From Symbiodinium natans (taxonomy: Eukaryota; Sar; Dinophyceae; Suessiales; Symbiodiniaceae), in contig CAJNDS010000271.1 of assembly GCA_905221605.1 (NCBI GenBank), forward strand, positions 135,001 to 181,584: a stretch of 46,584 nt of DNA, read 5' to 3'. A program made the position numbers and the translations under genes. Shown piece by piece: positions 18,901-29,032 of this stretch; positions within the stretch are counted from its first letter, which is position 1; every line of letters starts with the position of its first letter. The notes below the pieces were generated by a model. The model did no database searches. It saw nothing but the letters and a program-made list of their open reading frames with translations, and was not told the DNA's origin.

Positions 18901-21900
18901 AATGTCTACTACCGTTGCAGGATCTCAGTTGAGAACGCGCCACCGCATGTTCACGCTCCTCAAGGGACTACAGGAGGGATCCTTAGAAGGGACCTTGGGG
19001 GTTATTTAGGGGCTACTTATACCGAGGTATATAGGGACTATTCCTCATACCCCTTAAGCTCCGCTCCACAACAACATCCTTGCCAACACGGCACCCCTTG
19101 CTCATCAAGGTTTCGGCCAGAGCCTTGGCATTTGCCTTGACCTGCTTGGCGTACTCCTTGAACATGGGGCTGTCAACCTGCCATGCTCATACTGGGGGGT
19201 TTCCGAAATTAGTGGCCTTTTCACAAGGGAAGGCTACTATTTGGGGGACTCTATTAAAGGGTCCACTTTTTTCGTAAACCCCCATATGACGCCAGGTCCG
19301 GGCTTTGCGGCTCGGGGATGGCTCATGCTCATTATACTCCTTGCACGCGGTCGAGTTGTTTGGTGTTGAGGCGCGGTTTTACACTCAAGACAGCCCTGAA
19401 TCCGTATGTATATAATGTAAATACAAATAAGTAAGTACATATAAATATACAAATATAAATATACATATAAAAATAAATATAGATATAAATGTAAATATAA
19501 ATCTGAACATGCATATAAATATAAATCTGAAAATGAATAAATAACGAAGTAAATTATACATATATATATATACTGGACTTAAACACAAACACTGAAGAAA
19601 ACACATGAACCCCAGCATCGATTGCTTTGCTTCCGCCTCCAGGAGCTGGGCAGCCAGCCCGCCGATCCTGGGCTCAAGCCCTGGGGCCCCTCCCCTCCCC
19701 CCCTCCCCCTCAAAAAGACAAAACCAAATAAATGAATAAGAATATGTAAGAAACAGACGTCAGGGGTCCTGCTCTGATCTATGATTCTCTCAGAGGTCTG
19801 CACGTCTGCACCAGAGCAGCGCGGTGGCAAATCCCTGCTGATCTGACCTGCCGGGGCACTGGTGGTTGTGGGGCCCGCCCTGCAGAGCTGGGAAGACCGC
19901 CATGTCGATGCGCTCCTCTGGGAGCCGATGTCTCTGGGCATGTAGGATGGCAAACACAGAGTTAGCTCTGAGCTGAGTTGGGAAAGCGGCTCCTAAAACC
20001 GATGGAATTGCACCGGAACAGCCACGTCAACAACCCAGTTGAAGGAGGACTGGAGATGGCTAAAGGCGTGGGACAGCTGGGCTCCTTGATGTCCGGAATC
20101 TTGTCCGTGTACTTGAAGAAGATCATGCCGGCTCGCGGCCCGCGAAGGGACCTTAGATGGCGATCCTACTTAACTTAATGCAATCGGCTCTGCTTAGAAT
20201 TGTTCAGTGGGCGAATTGCAACCAGCGACTACATCTCCAGCTGCGACGCACACAATCGTTTGCCAATGAGGGGCTTGTGCGTGGTGGTTGTCACAACGTC
20301 GCAGTGCTCGAAGGGAGACGGGTGCTCTCCTGACTTAAGAACAGACAACAGACATCAGTTCAGTAGACAGAGCAGACATGAGCAGACGTGACGCACATAG
20401 CGAGCGTTCGGCAAGCGCGCCGGTGTGCAAAAAACAAGAGACCGTGCTGCTCCCTGACTCATGCAGCCATTGCAAGATCCGACTTGGCACAGTAACGCGC
20501 CTGTTGCAACGAGGCCCGAGATGTGAGCAATGTCAGCCATCAGAATCGCGCCCACCTGACAGCAGATTTACTGGATGTAGAAAGTGTACCCGAGACGGCC
20601 AAACTCAACACAGGATTCGTAGACTTTGCTAGAGTGCATGCGAAGGTGAGATGGCGGGGTGCAGGTCTTGCTTCATCTGTAAGTCTAAGCCGAAAACCCC
20701 CCAAACCCGCGTGGGCCGCATCCTCCGCGCCTCGTCCGCAATTTCTCTGAACTTGCCGAAGTCAATGACGCGAGGATAGGCGGAAGCCCCGCACAGGATC
20801 CTGTAGATAGGCAAGGCATATTAGACAGCTTGTCTACTACATGGTTTTTGCGGGGGGGGGGGGGGGGGGGGTCGTTTCATTCCTGCGGCGATCCCATCAA
20901 GCCTGTGATCTACTGCCTGGACCATGCTCCACGGATTTGGGATGTGCCCTGATTGTTTCTGTTCCGTGCAGGCGTATGAGATCGAAGGGCTGATTTGTGT
21001 CAGGATTTTCGCAGCCGTGGCACCCTAGAGGAAAAGACTGGACCAGCACAGATGAGGCATCTATACTGAACTTGGGGAACCCTAGCAAATTACAATCTTA
21101 GCTGTTTCTTAGGAGTTATGGTAGCCAAAAATGAGAACTTATTTTCAAGTATCCCCAAGGCATGATGAGTCCATGAAGCTGACAGCCGGGACACATGGCC
21201 GGGCGAAAGACGAGCGCCGTCTTGCGCAACTCGTCAAAGTCGATCAACCCCGTCTCCTGCAGGCACGAATGCGGTCGGTTTGGATTTCCTGTACACTGGG
21301 AATCACCCTAAACCCTAAACCCTAAACCCTAAACCCTAAACCCTAAACCCTAAACCCTAAACCCTAAACCCTAAACCCTAAACCTAAACCCCTGTAGATG
21401 AGGATGGAAGTCTCGGTCTACCTCGTGCGGCGCTCCGGGTGCACGCGGTAGGGCAGCGACTCGAAGTAGATGGAGGTGGCCGAGATCTTCTTCCTGAAGG
21501 AGACACTGGAATTGAAATCAGTGCCCCCCCAAAAATATAGGAGCCCCTCCAAGGATTCCTGCCTATTCTGGGTGGCTTTCAGGTGAAGGTGCCCCCAAAA
21601 CTGAAGTCTCGGAGTTCTAGGAGGAGCCGAATCCCTGTGGCGTGACCTGTAACATGGCTTGTCGGGCGTGTCATGAAGTTGATTTGCGACGGCCACAAAG
21701 TGAGTTTCTTGGGTTTTAGTGCTTGTAGTTGGGGGCTTGCGGCTGGGGAATAAGTCCTGTAGTCTTAGGGGCTTCAGGTTAACGAAAACTCGCTTAAAGT
21801 ACTACGCCGAGCCACTTGGCGGTGTAGTAGCCATGGGTCAGGTGCCCGCCGGAGGGCAAGTCGAGTCCCATGACCCTGCCCAGAGAGCAGGCTGCCAATG

Positions 21901-23685
21901 TGAGACGCTCCAAGTAGGGTGCCCACACACGGAGGAGGTAGGGTGCCCCACCTTACAAGCTGTCGGAGATCCCTCCCCTGACATGGCCTGGCATGGGGCG
22001 GCAGCAGGGCCGTGTACACTGCAAAGTTGGCCGGGCTCCCGGAATACGGCTGGACATTGACCTCAGGATGCGCTTGCCACAGGCGCACGCCCGAATAAGC
22101 CCCAGGCCAGGGAGTCTTCAGAGTGTCCGTCGCTCTTTGAGAGAGGAGAAGGCCAGCTTGCGGACAGGTCACGCCCCAGGCCTTCTCATCCAAGCCAAAG
22201 GCCTTCAAGGCACGATCCTTGCAAAGGTTCTCCACCTTGTCGATGACCTGCCATGGGGACAGAAGCCATCTGCCATGGTGCCAATGGAACCTTGGTGCAT
22301 GCCTTCTGCATATTAAGATCTAAACAGAAACTGCACACTGCCATCTGGCAAAGCACATATTGATGGCATGTTTCAGTGGCAAAGTTGATGATAGTACATA
22401 TACATCTAGAGATTCAGATGTATATGCTGTAGCAGCCCCATGCGCAGCTTCTTCACGACTACTCGCGCAGACCGCCCTGCCACACAATTCAGAACCCTTC
22501 TCCTGCGTTCCTCAATGAGAATCTGCCCAGCGTAGTGCCTCGTTGCCGCCGTAGTAACGGGCCCCAGGTTGGCCCTCAGAATACCTTACTGCCATCACCA
22601 AGCAAGAAATTCACACCTTCCACTGGCCTTGTGGAGAATGAGGGAGGCAACTTGGGATGTTCCCCCTGATACCAACAGTCCTTAATAGGGATTCGAGTAA
22701 CCCCCTACTTATAATCCCTTATTAGGGACTGTTAGTACAAAGGGGGAACATCCCAACACCTGCCTTACAAGCAGCAAGGAATCGGCAGACTTGGGCGCCC
22801 GGCTTGTTCGTGAGGGCCGAGCCCAAGCATTCCATAACAGCTCGGGAGGTGAAGTTCTCCGAGGCGATGAGCTCGATGCAGCCTCTGCAGTTTAATTACG
22901 TCATAAACAAAGCATGGAAAAACACGAGTCGTTAGTTTAAAACATTCAAAAAACACGCAGGGCACTTAGGCACCAGTCGCACAGGGTAAAACTCATGGTC
23001 GATGCTATAAGTCACTATGAGTGTACGGCTTCTTGCAGCCCGTTGTGCGCTGTGACTGTAGCAGCATCCCAGAAGCAGTTCCAACCTAGAATGCCTAAGA
23101 AGTGAAGTTGAACCGAAGGGTGTACGGCGAATGGGAAGTCTTGTCTACAGCCGGCTCTCGACGTAGCGTTTTTTCTCTCAGCAGGCTGCCCTTTCGCTGA
23201 CGTTTGTAAAAGAAGTCCTGTCCAGAGACGACCTCTCAAAAAAAAAGATGTAGTTGATTTCGTGAGCTGAATGCCCTAGCTAAAATTGGACGAGGAGCGA
23301 GTCTGCCTGGCCTTCTCCTGCTGGACAAGGTCGTACCTGAAGCTGCATGCTCTGACACAACTCGACGGTGACAGTCCCAAACTCAGAATTGCAGAGATAC
23401 TGGCACTGCAACTATGAATATCAGTTAGCAACCACTCTAAGCCTCTCTCTACGCAGCAAAAGCCTCGCTTAATGCAACATCTGCATTGTCTGCAAGAAAC
23501 CCTCATCGGCAATGATGTTGATGGTGCTGTAGGGATGGAAGCCCGAGTCACTAAACATGACTACTGCTAATCCAAGCCAGAACCAAATGAAAACTTGCTG
23601 CCCAGCAGAGTCGCATGGTGGGATCCGCCTCTTTCAGGGGCTTGTTGCCCGGGAGGGCTGGCCTGTCCATACCTGCAGAGGCCAT
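15916..23685 (-). CDS. SHMT: serine hydroxymethyltransferase, 24 exons
   Basis: PLP enzyme interconverting serine plus tetrahydrofolate with glycine plus methylene-tetrahydrofolate. Exons on the minus strand: 23685-23615, 23336-23304, 22884-22804, 22584-22539, 22247-22173, 22061-21988, 21875-21816, 21493-21436, 21256-21195, 20800-20731, 20555-20501, 20329-20275, 20151-20085, 19915-19860, 19667-19637, 19177-19095, 18733-18683, 17819-17792, 17584-17550, 17435-17389, 17124-17059, 16581-16495, 16245-16223, 15957-15916. They total 1356 bases, or 451 residues, normal for a cytosolic form. Family motifs run in order: [97 protein letters not shown] (PLP lysine K247), [43 protein letters not shown]. 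Start ATG at 23685 (MASAGMDRP); no transit peptide is visible. Only 7 of 23 donors are GT. It is the only housekeeping gene here. Confidence 0.95.
16612..16727. mobile_element. foldback (MITE-like) element, family B, decayed copy
   Basis: Left arm ACTGGGAGGTTCATGGTACT and right end AATTGGTTAATAAGTAC match the intact copy at 24675-24816, but the last part of the right arm is missing. It lies inside SHMT intron 21. Confidence 0.75.
16722..16759. repeat. 19-bp tandem duplication
   Basis: Two adjacent exact copies of AAGTACTCTACACAGACTA, at the damaged right end of the family B element. Confidence 0.85.
17648..17739. repeat. imperfect tandem repeat, unit about 46 bp
   Basis: Two copies sharing AGTA-ACTT-TAAG, a C-rich run and GGACCCTAGAG. 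It lies within SHMT intron 18. Confidence 0.65.
17841..18116. repeat. long T-tract, TGCG, GGTG, TG and TGTC microsatellite block
   Basis: A compound array: poly-T/C, then (GTGC)n, (GTGG)n, (TG)n, about 14 units of TGTGTC, then (TG)n and (GTGC)n again. It lies in SHMT intron 17. A second (TG)/(CG)-rich block is at 18240-18345 in the same intron. Long open frames across it are repeat artefacts. Confidence 0.95.
18240..18345. repeat. CG/TG dinucleotide microsatellite block
   Basis: Alternating purine-pyrimidine (CGCGCGCG..., TGTGTGTG...) of Z-DNA-prone composition, in SHMT intron 17. Confidence 0.85.
19390..19575. repeat. AT-rich (TATAAA)-like tract
   Basis: Degenerate repeats of ATATAAATA over about 185 bases, inside SHMT intron 15. 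Confidence 0.75.
20851..20870. repeat. G homopolymer, about 20 bases
   Basis: An uninterrupted G run in SHMT intron 9. The length is likely uncertain in the assembly. Confidence 0.8.
21306..21391. repeat. telomere-repeat array inside an SHMT intron
   Basis: About 12 nearly perfect CCCTAAA units, the cleanest telomere-like array in the window, lying entirely within intron 8 of SHMT (21435-21257). On the transcribed strand it reads TTTAGGG. Confidence 0.95.
22652..22756. mobile_element. foldback (MITE-like) element, family A, best copy
   Basis: 105 bases that are almost entirely one inverted repeat: TTGGGATGTTCCCCC... at the left and ...GGGGGAACATCCCAA at the right, with matching AACAGTCC and AGGGATT blocks inside each arm. 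No ORF. It sits in SHMT intron 3. Related copies are at 2926-3007 and 4377-4436. Confidence 0.85.
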
Positions 23686-23761
23686 CAACTTGATGTCCGT
23701 GCTCACCTTGGCCGGAAAGAAACAAACAAGCAAGCGCTCACAAACGCGCGGGCGGGCACGC

Positions 23762-23928
23762 GCACACACACACACACACACACCCACACCCACCCACACC
23801 CACACCCACACCCACACCCACACCCACACCCACACCCACACCCACACCCACACCCACACCCACACCCACACCCACACCCACACCCACACCCACACCCACA
23901 CCCACACCCACACCCACACCCACACCCA
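23762..23928. repeat. (CA)n then (CCCACA)n array upstream of SHMT
   Basis: About ten CA units followed by about 23 CCCACA-type hexamers, 78-245 bases upstream of the SHMT start codon. On the SHMT sense strand it is (TGTGGG)n, very G-rich. One frame through it (repeating Val-Trp) is open into the SHMT ATG. Confidence 0.95.
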
Positions 23929-23931
23929 CGC

Positions 23932-24674
23932 ACCAGCGCGCAGCTTTTGGAGAGTTGCTCTATCAGGGAGGGGGTATGTGTTCTCTTGTAATTGGCGGCT
24001 GACGTAGAACATCTGGAGGCATGGCGGATACGTTCGTATGGATGGCTGTAGATCATGCACTGTTTCCGCGTAAGATGTTACATAGCACTCGCCACAGAAA
24101 GAACCGGGAGCTCAGGATGTTTAGCCTTCTGCATCCTTCGGATATCACAACTTCTCATCGCTGCTTTCGTGGGGAGTGAGTGATCGAAGTGCCCAGCCCG
24201 TCTCCTGTTATCCTTTTGCATGGCAACGCAGATATATATATATATATTTATTTATTTATTTAAATTTATATATGTATACACACACAGGCACCCACGCACC
24301 CAAACAAGCACCGGCACACACCCACGCACGCATGCACGCACGGACGGCACGCACAAGCGAAGGCACAGACACGCCACAGACACATCGACTAGCCAAAGAC
24401 AGCAGCGCAGGTCAGTTGCAGTACCATCAACAAATTGTACGAGCACGAGCGGCGTGAAATGCACATTACATCCCTCAAGTCATTGGGGCCGACTGGGCCC
24501 CTTGGAGCATTTGATTGTCACTGATACACCTTCAGACATGACAAGTATCTCAGAACCTTAAGCCTGTCTAGTTTTTCTTTCTGCTAAACCGAGCGCGTCG
24601 CGGACTTGAAGGCAGCAACTCCGGCTAAACTTCAGACTCGGGCCAACAGCAGAGCAACTCAACACGACAGTCCT
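23932..24674. other. upstream spacer of SHMT
   Basis: No supported gene. It contains a (TA)/(TTTA) tract at about 24231-24262 and CACGCA-type simple sequence to 24370. Confidence 0.5.
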
Positions 24675-24816
24675 ACTTGGAGGTTCATGGTACTTGTTAA
24701 CCAATGCTAACTGTACTTCTAAGTGTACGTACAACCATATTAGGTCACTTAAGGGCCTTGTAAGCGGGTTAGAAGTACAGTTATAATTGGTTACTAAGTA
24801 CCATGAACCTCCAAGT
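24675..24816. mobile_element. foldback (MITE-like) element, family B, intact copy
   Basis: 142 bases with a perfect 21-bp terminal inverted repeat starting ACTTGGAGGTTC, extending to about 29 of 31 matches through TAACCAAT. The interior is AT-rich and non-coding. A second, decayed copy is at 16612-16727. I see no clear target-site duplication. Confidence 0.88.
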
Positions 24817-26017
24817 GCTGTAGCGGCCAAGCTCGTGATTGGACGATACCATGATGCCCATGGGCATGATCTTGTCTGATGGTTGGAACATGGGTCAAGC
24901 AGTTCTGCTTGCGACGCACACGCACTTTTTGTCAAGAACTGCGCGTTGCGTACGTCTGAGACGCTATGATGCCATGGATCTGGTGAGTCGTGGCACCCCC
25001 GGAAGCCAGCGGAATCCATCTCAAGCACTCAGTGAGCAGATTATCGCGAAGTGCATCTACGAACCAGTGTCATGCTGAATGCAAGGGCCTGTTTATCACC
25101 CTGCCTGAGAAATCTCTGGCTATATCCGGGCCTTACGCGTTGCATCCAATGGTTTTAATTACAACATTCCCTGATCTTGCTGCCAACCTCACATATCGAT
25201 GGTGTACAGTCTGGAAACTGGATCATGTTGGGGCCTTTGTCTGAGCCAAGCAAGTGGGTGGATTCATTCATTTGGTGCTTGCATGGTCTGTTCGTCTACC
25301 GCAGCGTTGAGAATCCGGCCAGGTACTACTGTAGTAGATTGTCAGAGGGAGCTTCTCTTGCTGCAAATAAACAATCAAGGGTTGCCTCAGGTCGAGATGG
25401 GGAGTTTGTTGCAACCGAACGCAACAAAAGAATGAAGTTCTTCTGCTTCAGAGTTAACTCTGCGTGATGCGACCCAGGTTTGTAGAATTAATCCATATCG
25501 ATTCGCATGATAAATCTCCTAGACGACACACAGAGCAAGAATTGAAATATCTAATCATGACAACTGCGAACACGCCCACACGACCTAGCAACGAAACGAT
25601 CCGTCGGCGCCCCGAATGAGAATCATCAAATGAAGAGATTGAGCGTGTGGGAAACGGATTGTGATGGTCAAAAGGGCTCTGACATCATGAGCTAAATCTG
25701 GATCATTAAGATAGGGTTGGCAAGTAAGATGGCTCTCACGTAAATCAAACGAAGCCACGCCACAGCCATTACTTTTCTGATTTCTTCGCGCCCAATCATC
25801 AAACGGCTAGGACAGCTTGAAAAGCTGGGGGCGCCCAAGAAGTGAAAACCCTTTCGGAATGGAGCAGCCAGGCCTCCAAGAAGTTTTTTGTGTTCTTCGA
25901 TCACAAAACTAAAGGCGCTTCCGAAAGGGTCTTTCCTGTCCTGAGACCCCCCTCAGAGCCCCGATCGCTGCCTAGATCTACCAGGATTCGCTTCGCTGCG
26001 AAGGCATCACAGCTGGC
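24817..26017. other. spacer with no assignable gene
   Basis: Open plus-strand frames at about 24845-25000 (MMPMGMILSDGW...) and 25237-25330 (PSKWVDSFIWCLHGLF...) look mildly protein-like but carry no known motif, and I cannot link them by splicing. Confidence 0.4.
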
Positions 26018-26302
26018 TCAGGCCTGGTAGAAGACCTCCATCTCCTCGATGCCGAAGTTGTCGAAACTGCCGCAGAAATCCTGCCGCGCGATGTTCTCGG
26101 TGGTCTGGCCGAGCCGGGTGATGTAGGTGTAGCCGATGTCGCATTTGTTGCGGCGGTGCCCATAGCCCGTCTTGCCAGCCTCCCAGGAGAAGGCCTGGAG
26201 GTCCCCACGATGGTAGAGGCCGAAGTTGGGTCCCATAGTGTCCCCATTCCAAGTTGCATACTTGTTGTAGTGCAAGAAGCGCCGAAGCCATGATCGTGTC
26301 AT
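26018..26302 (-). CDS. C-terminal exon of an unknown protein
   Basis: A 94-codon minus-strand frame ending in a stop (…EEMEVFYQA). It is rich in aromatic and charged residues (LHYNKYATWNGD, GPNFGLYHRGDLQAF, CDIGYTYITRLGQTT, FCGSFDNFG), and its third codon positions are strongly G/C, unlike the AT-rich, stop-filled DNA just upstream. The sharp change suggests a real last exon with its acceptor near 26300. I do not recognise the family and found no upstream exon. Confidence 0.55.
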   Translation of the reverse strand: MTRSWLRRFLHYNKYATWNGDTMGPNFGLYHRGDLQAFSWEAGKTGYGHRRNKCDIGYTYITRLGQTTENIARQDFCGSFDNFGIEEMEVFYQA

Positions 26303-27420
26303 TCAGAGGTTTCAAAACCAATCAGAGGTTTCACAACCAAACACATGCATGTAAAATAAGCCAAAAAAACCTGTATATAGCATGCATTATGTCAGGATGA
26401 CTGCTTGATGAGTTGAAAAAATGGCTGAAAAAATGGTTCTAAAACATGGGCTCTCAAAAAAATGCTTTTTAAAACTTAAATAAAAAACATTGTCAAAACG
26501 GCCCCAAAAAAATTGACTCTAAGCTGCACAGCTCAATGTTCCAGCACAGTGCTTATATAGTTGTGCCTTCAAAGCCTCAGTAATCCAGCAGGGATGGGTC
26601 GGGAGGGTTTGTGAGATGGAGCAGAAAGGGGGGGGGGGGGCAGGGCGGCATAAAAATCTTGCCACCAAGGATGTCAGAGCCTCAGTCGCAGCATCAACGC
26701 TCCTTCAGGAAGAGCAATTGGGCCCTCAGGTTTTTGCAGGGTTTCGGGTTTAGTTGGTGTTTAGGGTTTGCTGCCAACCCTTAGATCCGAAGCCAAAACC
26801 CTAAACACCTAAACAACAAACCCTGAACCCTAACCCAAGGAGCAAGTCGGCACTGTGCTGAAAGGCGCTGCCTCCAAAAGGTTTGTGCCGAAAGGCGCAG
26901 CCTTGAATCCGAAACCCAAAACCCTAAACAACAAACCCTGGACCCTAACCCAAGGAGCAGGGGTGCAGCTCAAAATCGAAAGGCGCTGCCTGAGCAGAGC
27001 AAGACCCAATTTGTCATTCCAGGCTCAAGGGGGGCACAGGGGCGATCATGCTGTCAAACCAAACTGTAAACTGTCAACCCCAGCCCCCCCCCACCCCCCC
27101 TCTCCTTGCATTCTGGGCAAGTTGCGACGACCCAGATTTGTTCTTCTTCAGCAGTCCTGCCCTCGGCAAGGGTTTTCCTAGTGGTTTGCTTGAACAGGTG
27201 GATACTGGTAAGTTCTTCTGGGCATGAGCAGACACTGTTGATCCTGTGGTGAAGCCATGTGAATGTTGACTTTTTGCTTTGTCCTGTTTGTCGCTGTAAG
27301 GCATGTTGCTTCACTTCGAGAACTCCACACCAACAACACTGTGCGGCACTAAGCTGACAGTAGTGCAGAAATGCATTTCAGAGCTGTTCTTGCGGTTTGT
27401 GTGTGTGTGTGGGGGGGGGT
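26303..27420. other. gene-free stretch with tandem and telomere-like repeats
   Basis: 26400-26530 is A-rich. 26780-26990 holds two copies of an approximately 120-bp unit containing AAACCCTAAACAACAAACC, AACCCAAGGAGCA and AAAGGCGC(T/A)GCC. A G run lies at 26629-26640. No supported coding exon. Confidence 0.55.
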
Positions 27421-27616
27421 TTGTTGTCAGCGCACAAGTGCCACTCTGCCAGCAGTCATGAAACGAATCAGAATGTGACCCTCTGAAACCGTTGAGGCTC
27501 AAGTGCAGGGCTCATACAGTCGGTCACCGAAACACGAGCAGTATAGGTGCGATAGAGAAATCTTAAAGGACAGGAATTCCACTGAAAGGCTTCTATGCAC
27601 AGGTGCGTCCAAAAAA
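27421..27616. repeat. direct repeat, copy 1 (partner 29033-29230)
   Basis: Starts TTTGTTGTCAGCGCACAAG and runs through ATAGAGAAATCTTAAAGGA to the AAAAAAACTGAC region; nearly identical to 29033-29230. A third partial copy (GTCACCAAACATGAGCAG to AATTCCACTGG) follows immediately and forms the start of the first coiled-coil gene. Confidence 0.85.
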
Positions 27617-27695
27617 ACTGACGCACTCGGTCACCAAACATGAGCAGTACAGGCGCAATAGAGAAATCTTGAAGGACAGGAATTCCACTGGCTCA

Positions 27696-28719
27696 ATGGG
27701 GAAAAAAGAGCAGAACCTGAGAAAGAAGAACACTCCCAGTGGCCGGGAGCGCAAAGACTTGCGATTGCAGTGCAACGACTTGAAGCAGAAGCTTAAAGAC
27801 CTGCAGGCCCGGCATGTCCATTCATGGGAGTTGTTTTTTGTTGACCCTACTTGCCCGGACCCTGCTGTTGCCCAGAGGAGAAGTTTGACAAGCTGCAGCA
27901 GGAGCATAACCTCGGTCTCGAGGCCAATCTAGCTCTGGTGCAGGAGAGAGACCTTCTCTTGAAAGAGAACAAGGCCAGGTCGGGAAGCAAAAACATGCAA
28001 ACACTTGCAATTTGCAATCTTAAAACATCCCTCAAGCTGTTGCCCAGAGGAGAAGGTTGACAACCTGCAGCAGCAGAAGGATGACCTCGAGCAGCAGCAT
28101 GACCTTCTCTTGAAAGAGAGCAAGGCCAGGTCGGGAAGCAAAAACATGCAAACTCTTGCAATTTGCAATCTTAAAACATCCCTCAAGCTGTTGCCAACCT
28201 GCAGCAGCAGCAGCATGACCTCGAGCAGCAGCATGGCTTCGCCCTCCAGGTCAACCTAGCTTTCCTGCAGGAGAGAGACCTTCTCTTGAAAGAGAACGAG
28301 GCCAGGTCGGGAAGCAAAAACATGCAAACACTTGCAACTTGCAGTCTTAAAGCATCCCTCAAGGAGCTAAAGTCGTTCCAGCAAGCGCTGCTGAAAGCTC
28401 ACAAGGAACGTATCCTTGAACTCCGGAGCCAGAAGAAAGACGAAGTCGCAAAGCTAGAGGTTGACCTCCGGATCCAGAAGGCAGACGAAATCACAAAGGC
28501 CGACCAAACCGGGTTTGGGGTTGAGGGGTGCATGTTTGTCTTTAGGGTTTAGGGTTGGGGGTAAATGTTGAGTTGTTCCAGGCAAAAGAAGCCATCTTCG
28601 CGATGAGACTGGAAGAGTTACAAGCTGCCGCCTTGCAAGCTGCCGCCTCGTCTGCTGCAGAGTCGCAATCGCCCACCACGGTTGTAACACCCGACAAGGA
28701 GCCCGAGGATTCAGATTGA
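27696..28719 (+). CDS. coiled-coil protein, paralog 1, with triplicated exon unit
   Basis: Model: exon 1 to 27806 (ATG at 27696; the frame is open back to 27603), 27878-27973, 28050-28124, 28205-28300, 28364-28498, 28582-28719 (stop TGA), about 216 residues. All introns are phase 0 with GC donors (CAG|GCCCGG, AAG|GCCAGG twice, GAG|GCCAGG, AAG|GCCGAC). The protein is a Lys/Glu/Gln-rich coiled coil (LQCNDLKQKLKDLQ, LVQERDLLLKEN) with an acidic end (KEPEDSD). Exons 2-4 and their introns are tandem copies of one unit. Exon 1 shares RKK-TPS-ER-DLR with paralog 2. The last intron carries TTTAGGG repeats. Function unknown. Confidence 0.7.
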
Positions 28720-29032
28720 GTGGCTTGGGATGCACTCGGACTCCATACCCTTACTTTGCTAAACCTCTAAACCCACTGAAGCGCCGTTGATCTCCCAGGA
28801 ACACCAGGATGATGTGGGATGATTGTGGCTACTTGTGCGGTCTTGGAATACTTACCAGTGATCTTCTTGGAGTTCTTGTGCTCCAGAGCTTTGTGAGTCG
28901 GCCCATCGTTGCGTCGATCATGTTTGGAAGGCAGTGCGACCTTCACTGTTTCACCAAATGCTCGCAAGCACAAGTGATAGCAAAGAAGCTTTGCTTTCTG
29001 ACTGTGAGCTGGCTGACTCTGATCTTGATGTT
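28720..29032. other. 3' region of coiled-coil paralog 1
   Basis: Begins GTGGCTTGGGATGCACT, closely matching the region after paralog 2 (GTGGCTTGGGAAGCACT at about 33811), so it is probably homologous 3' UTR. No gene is supported in the rest. Confidence 0.5.

Noticed and set aside
20378-20632. Cys-rich plus-strand ORF with CSHC, CEQC and CRKC pairs, a possible zinc-binding protein
   Set aside because: It is antisense to SHMT exon 11 and its intron; the Cys spacing fits no finger I know.
23551-24060. Val-Trp repeat ORF in frame with the SHMT start, a possible N-terminal extension
   Set aside because: It is produced by the (TGTGGG)n array. SHMT has a good ATG at 23685 and a normal length without it.
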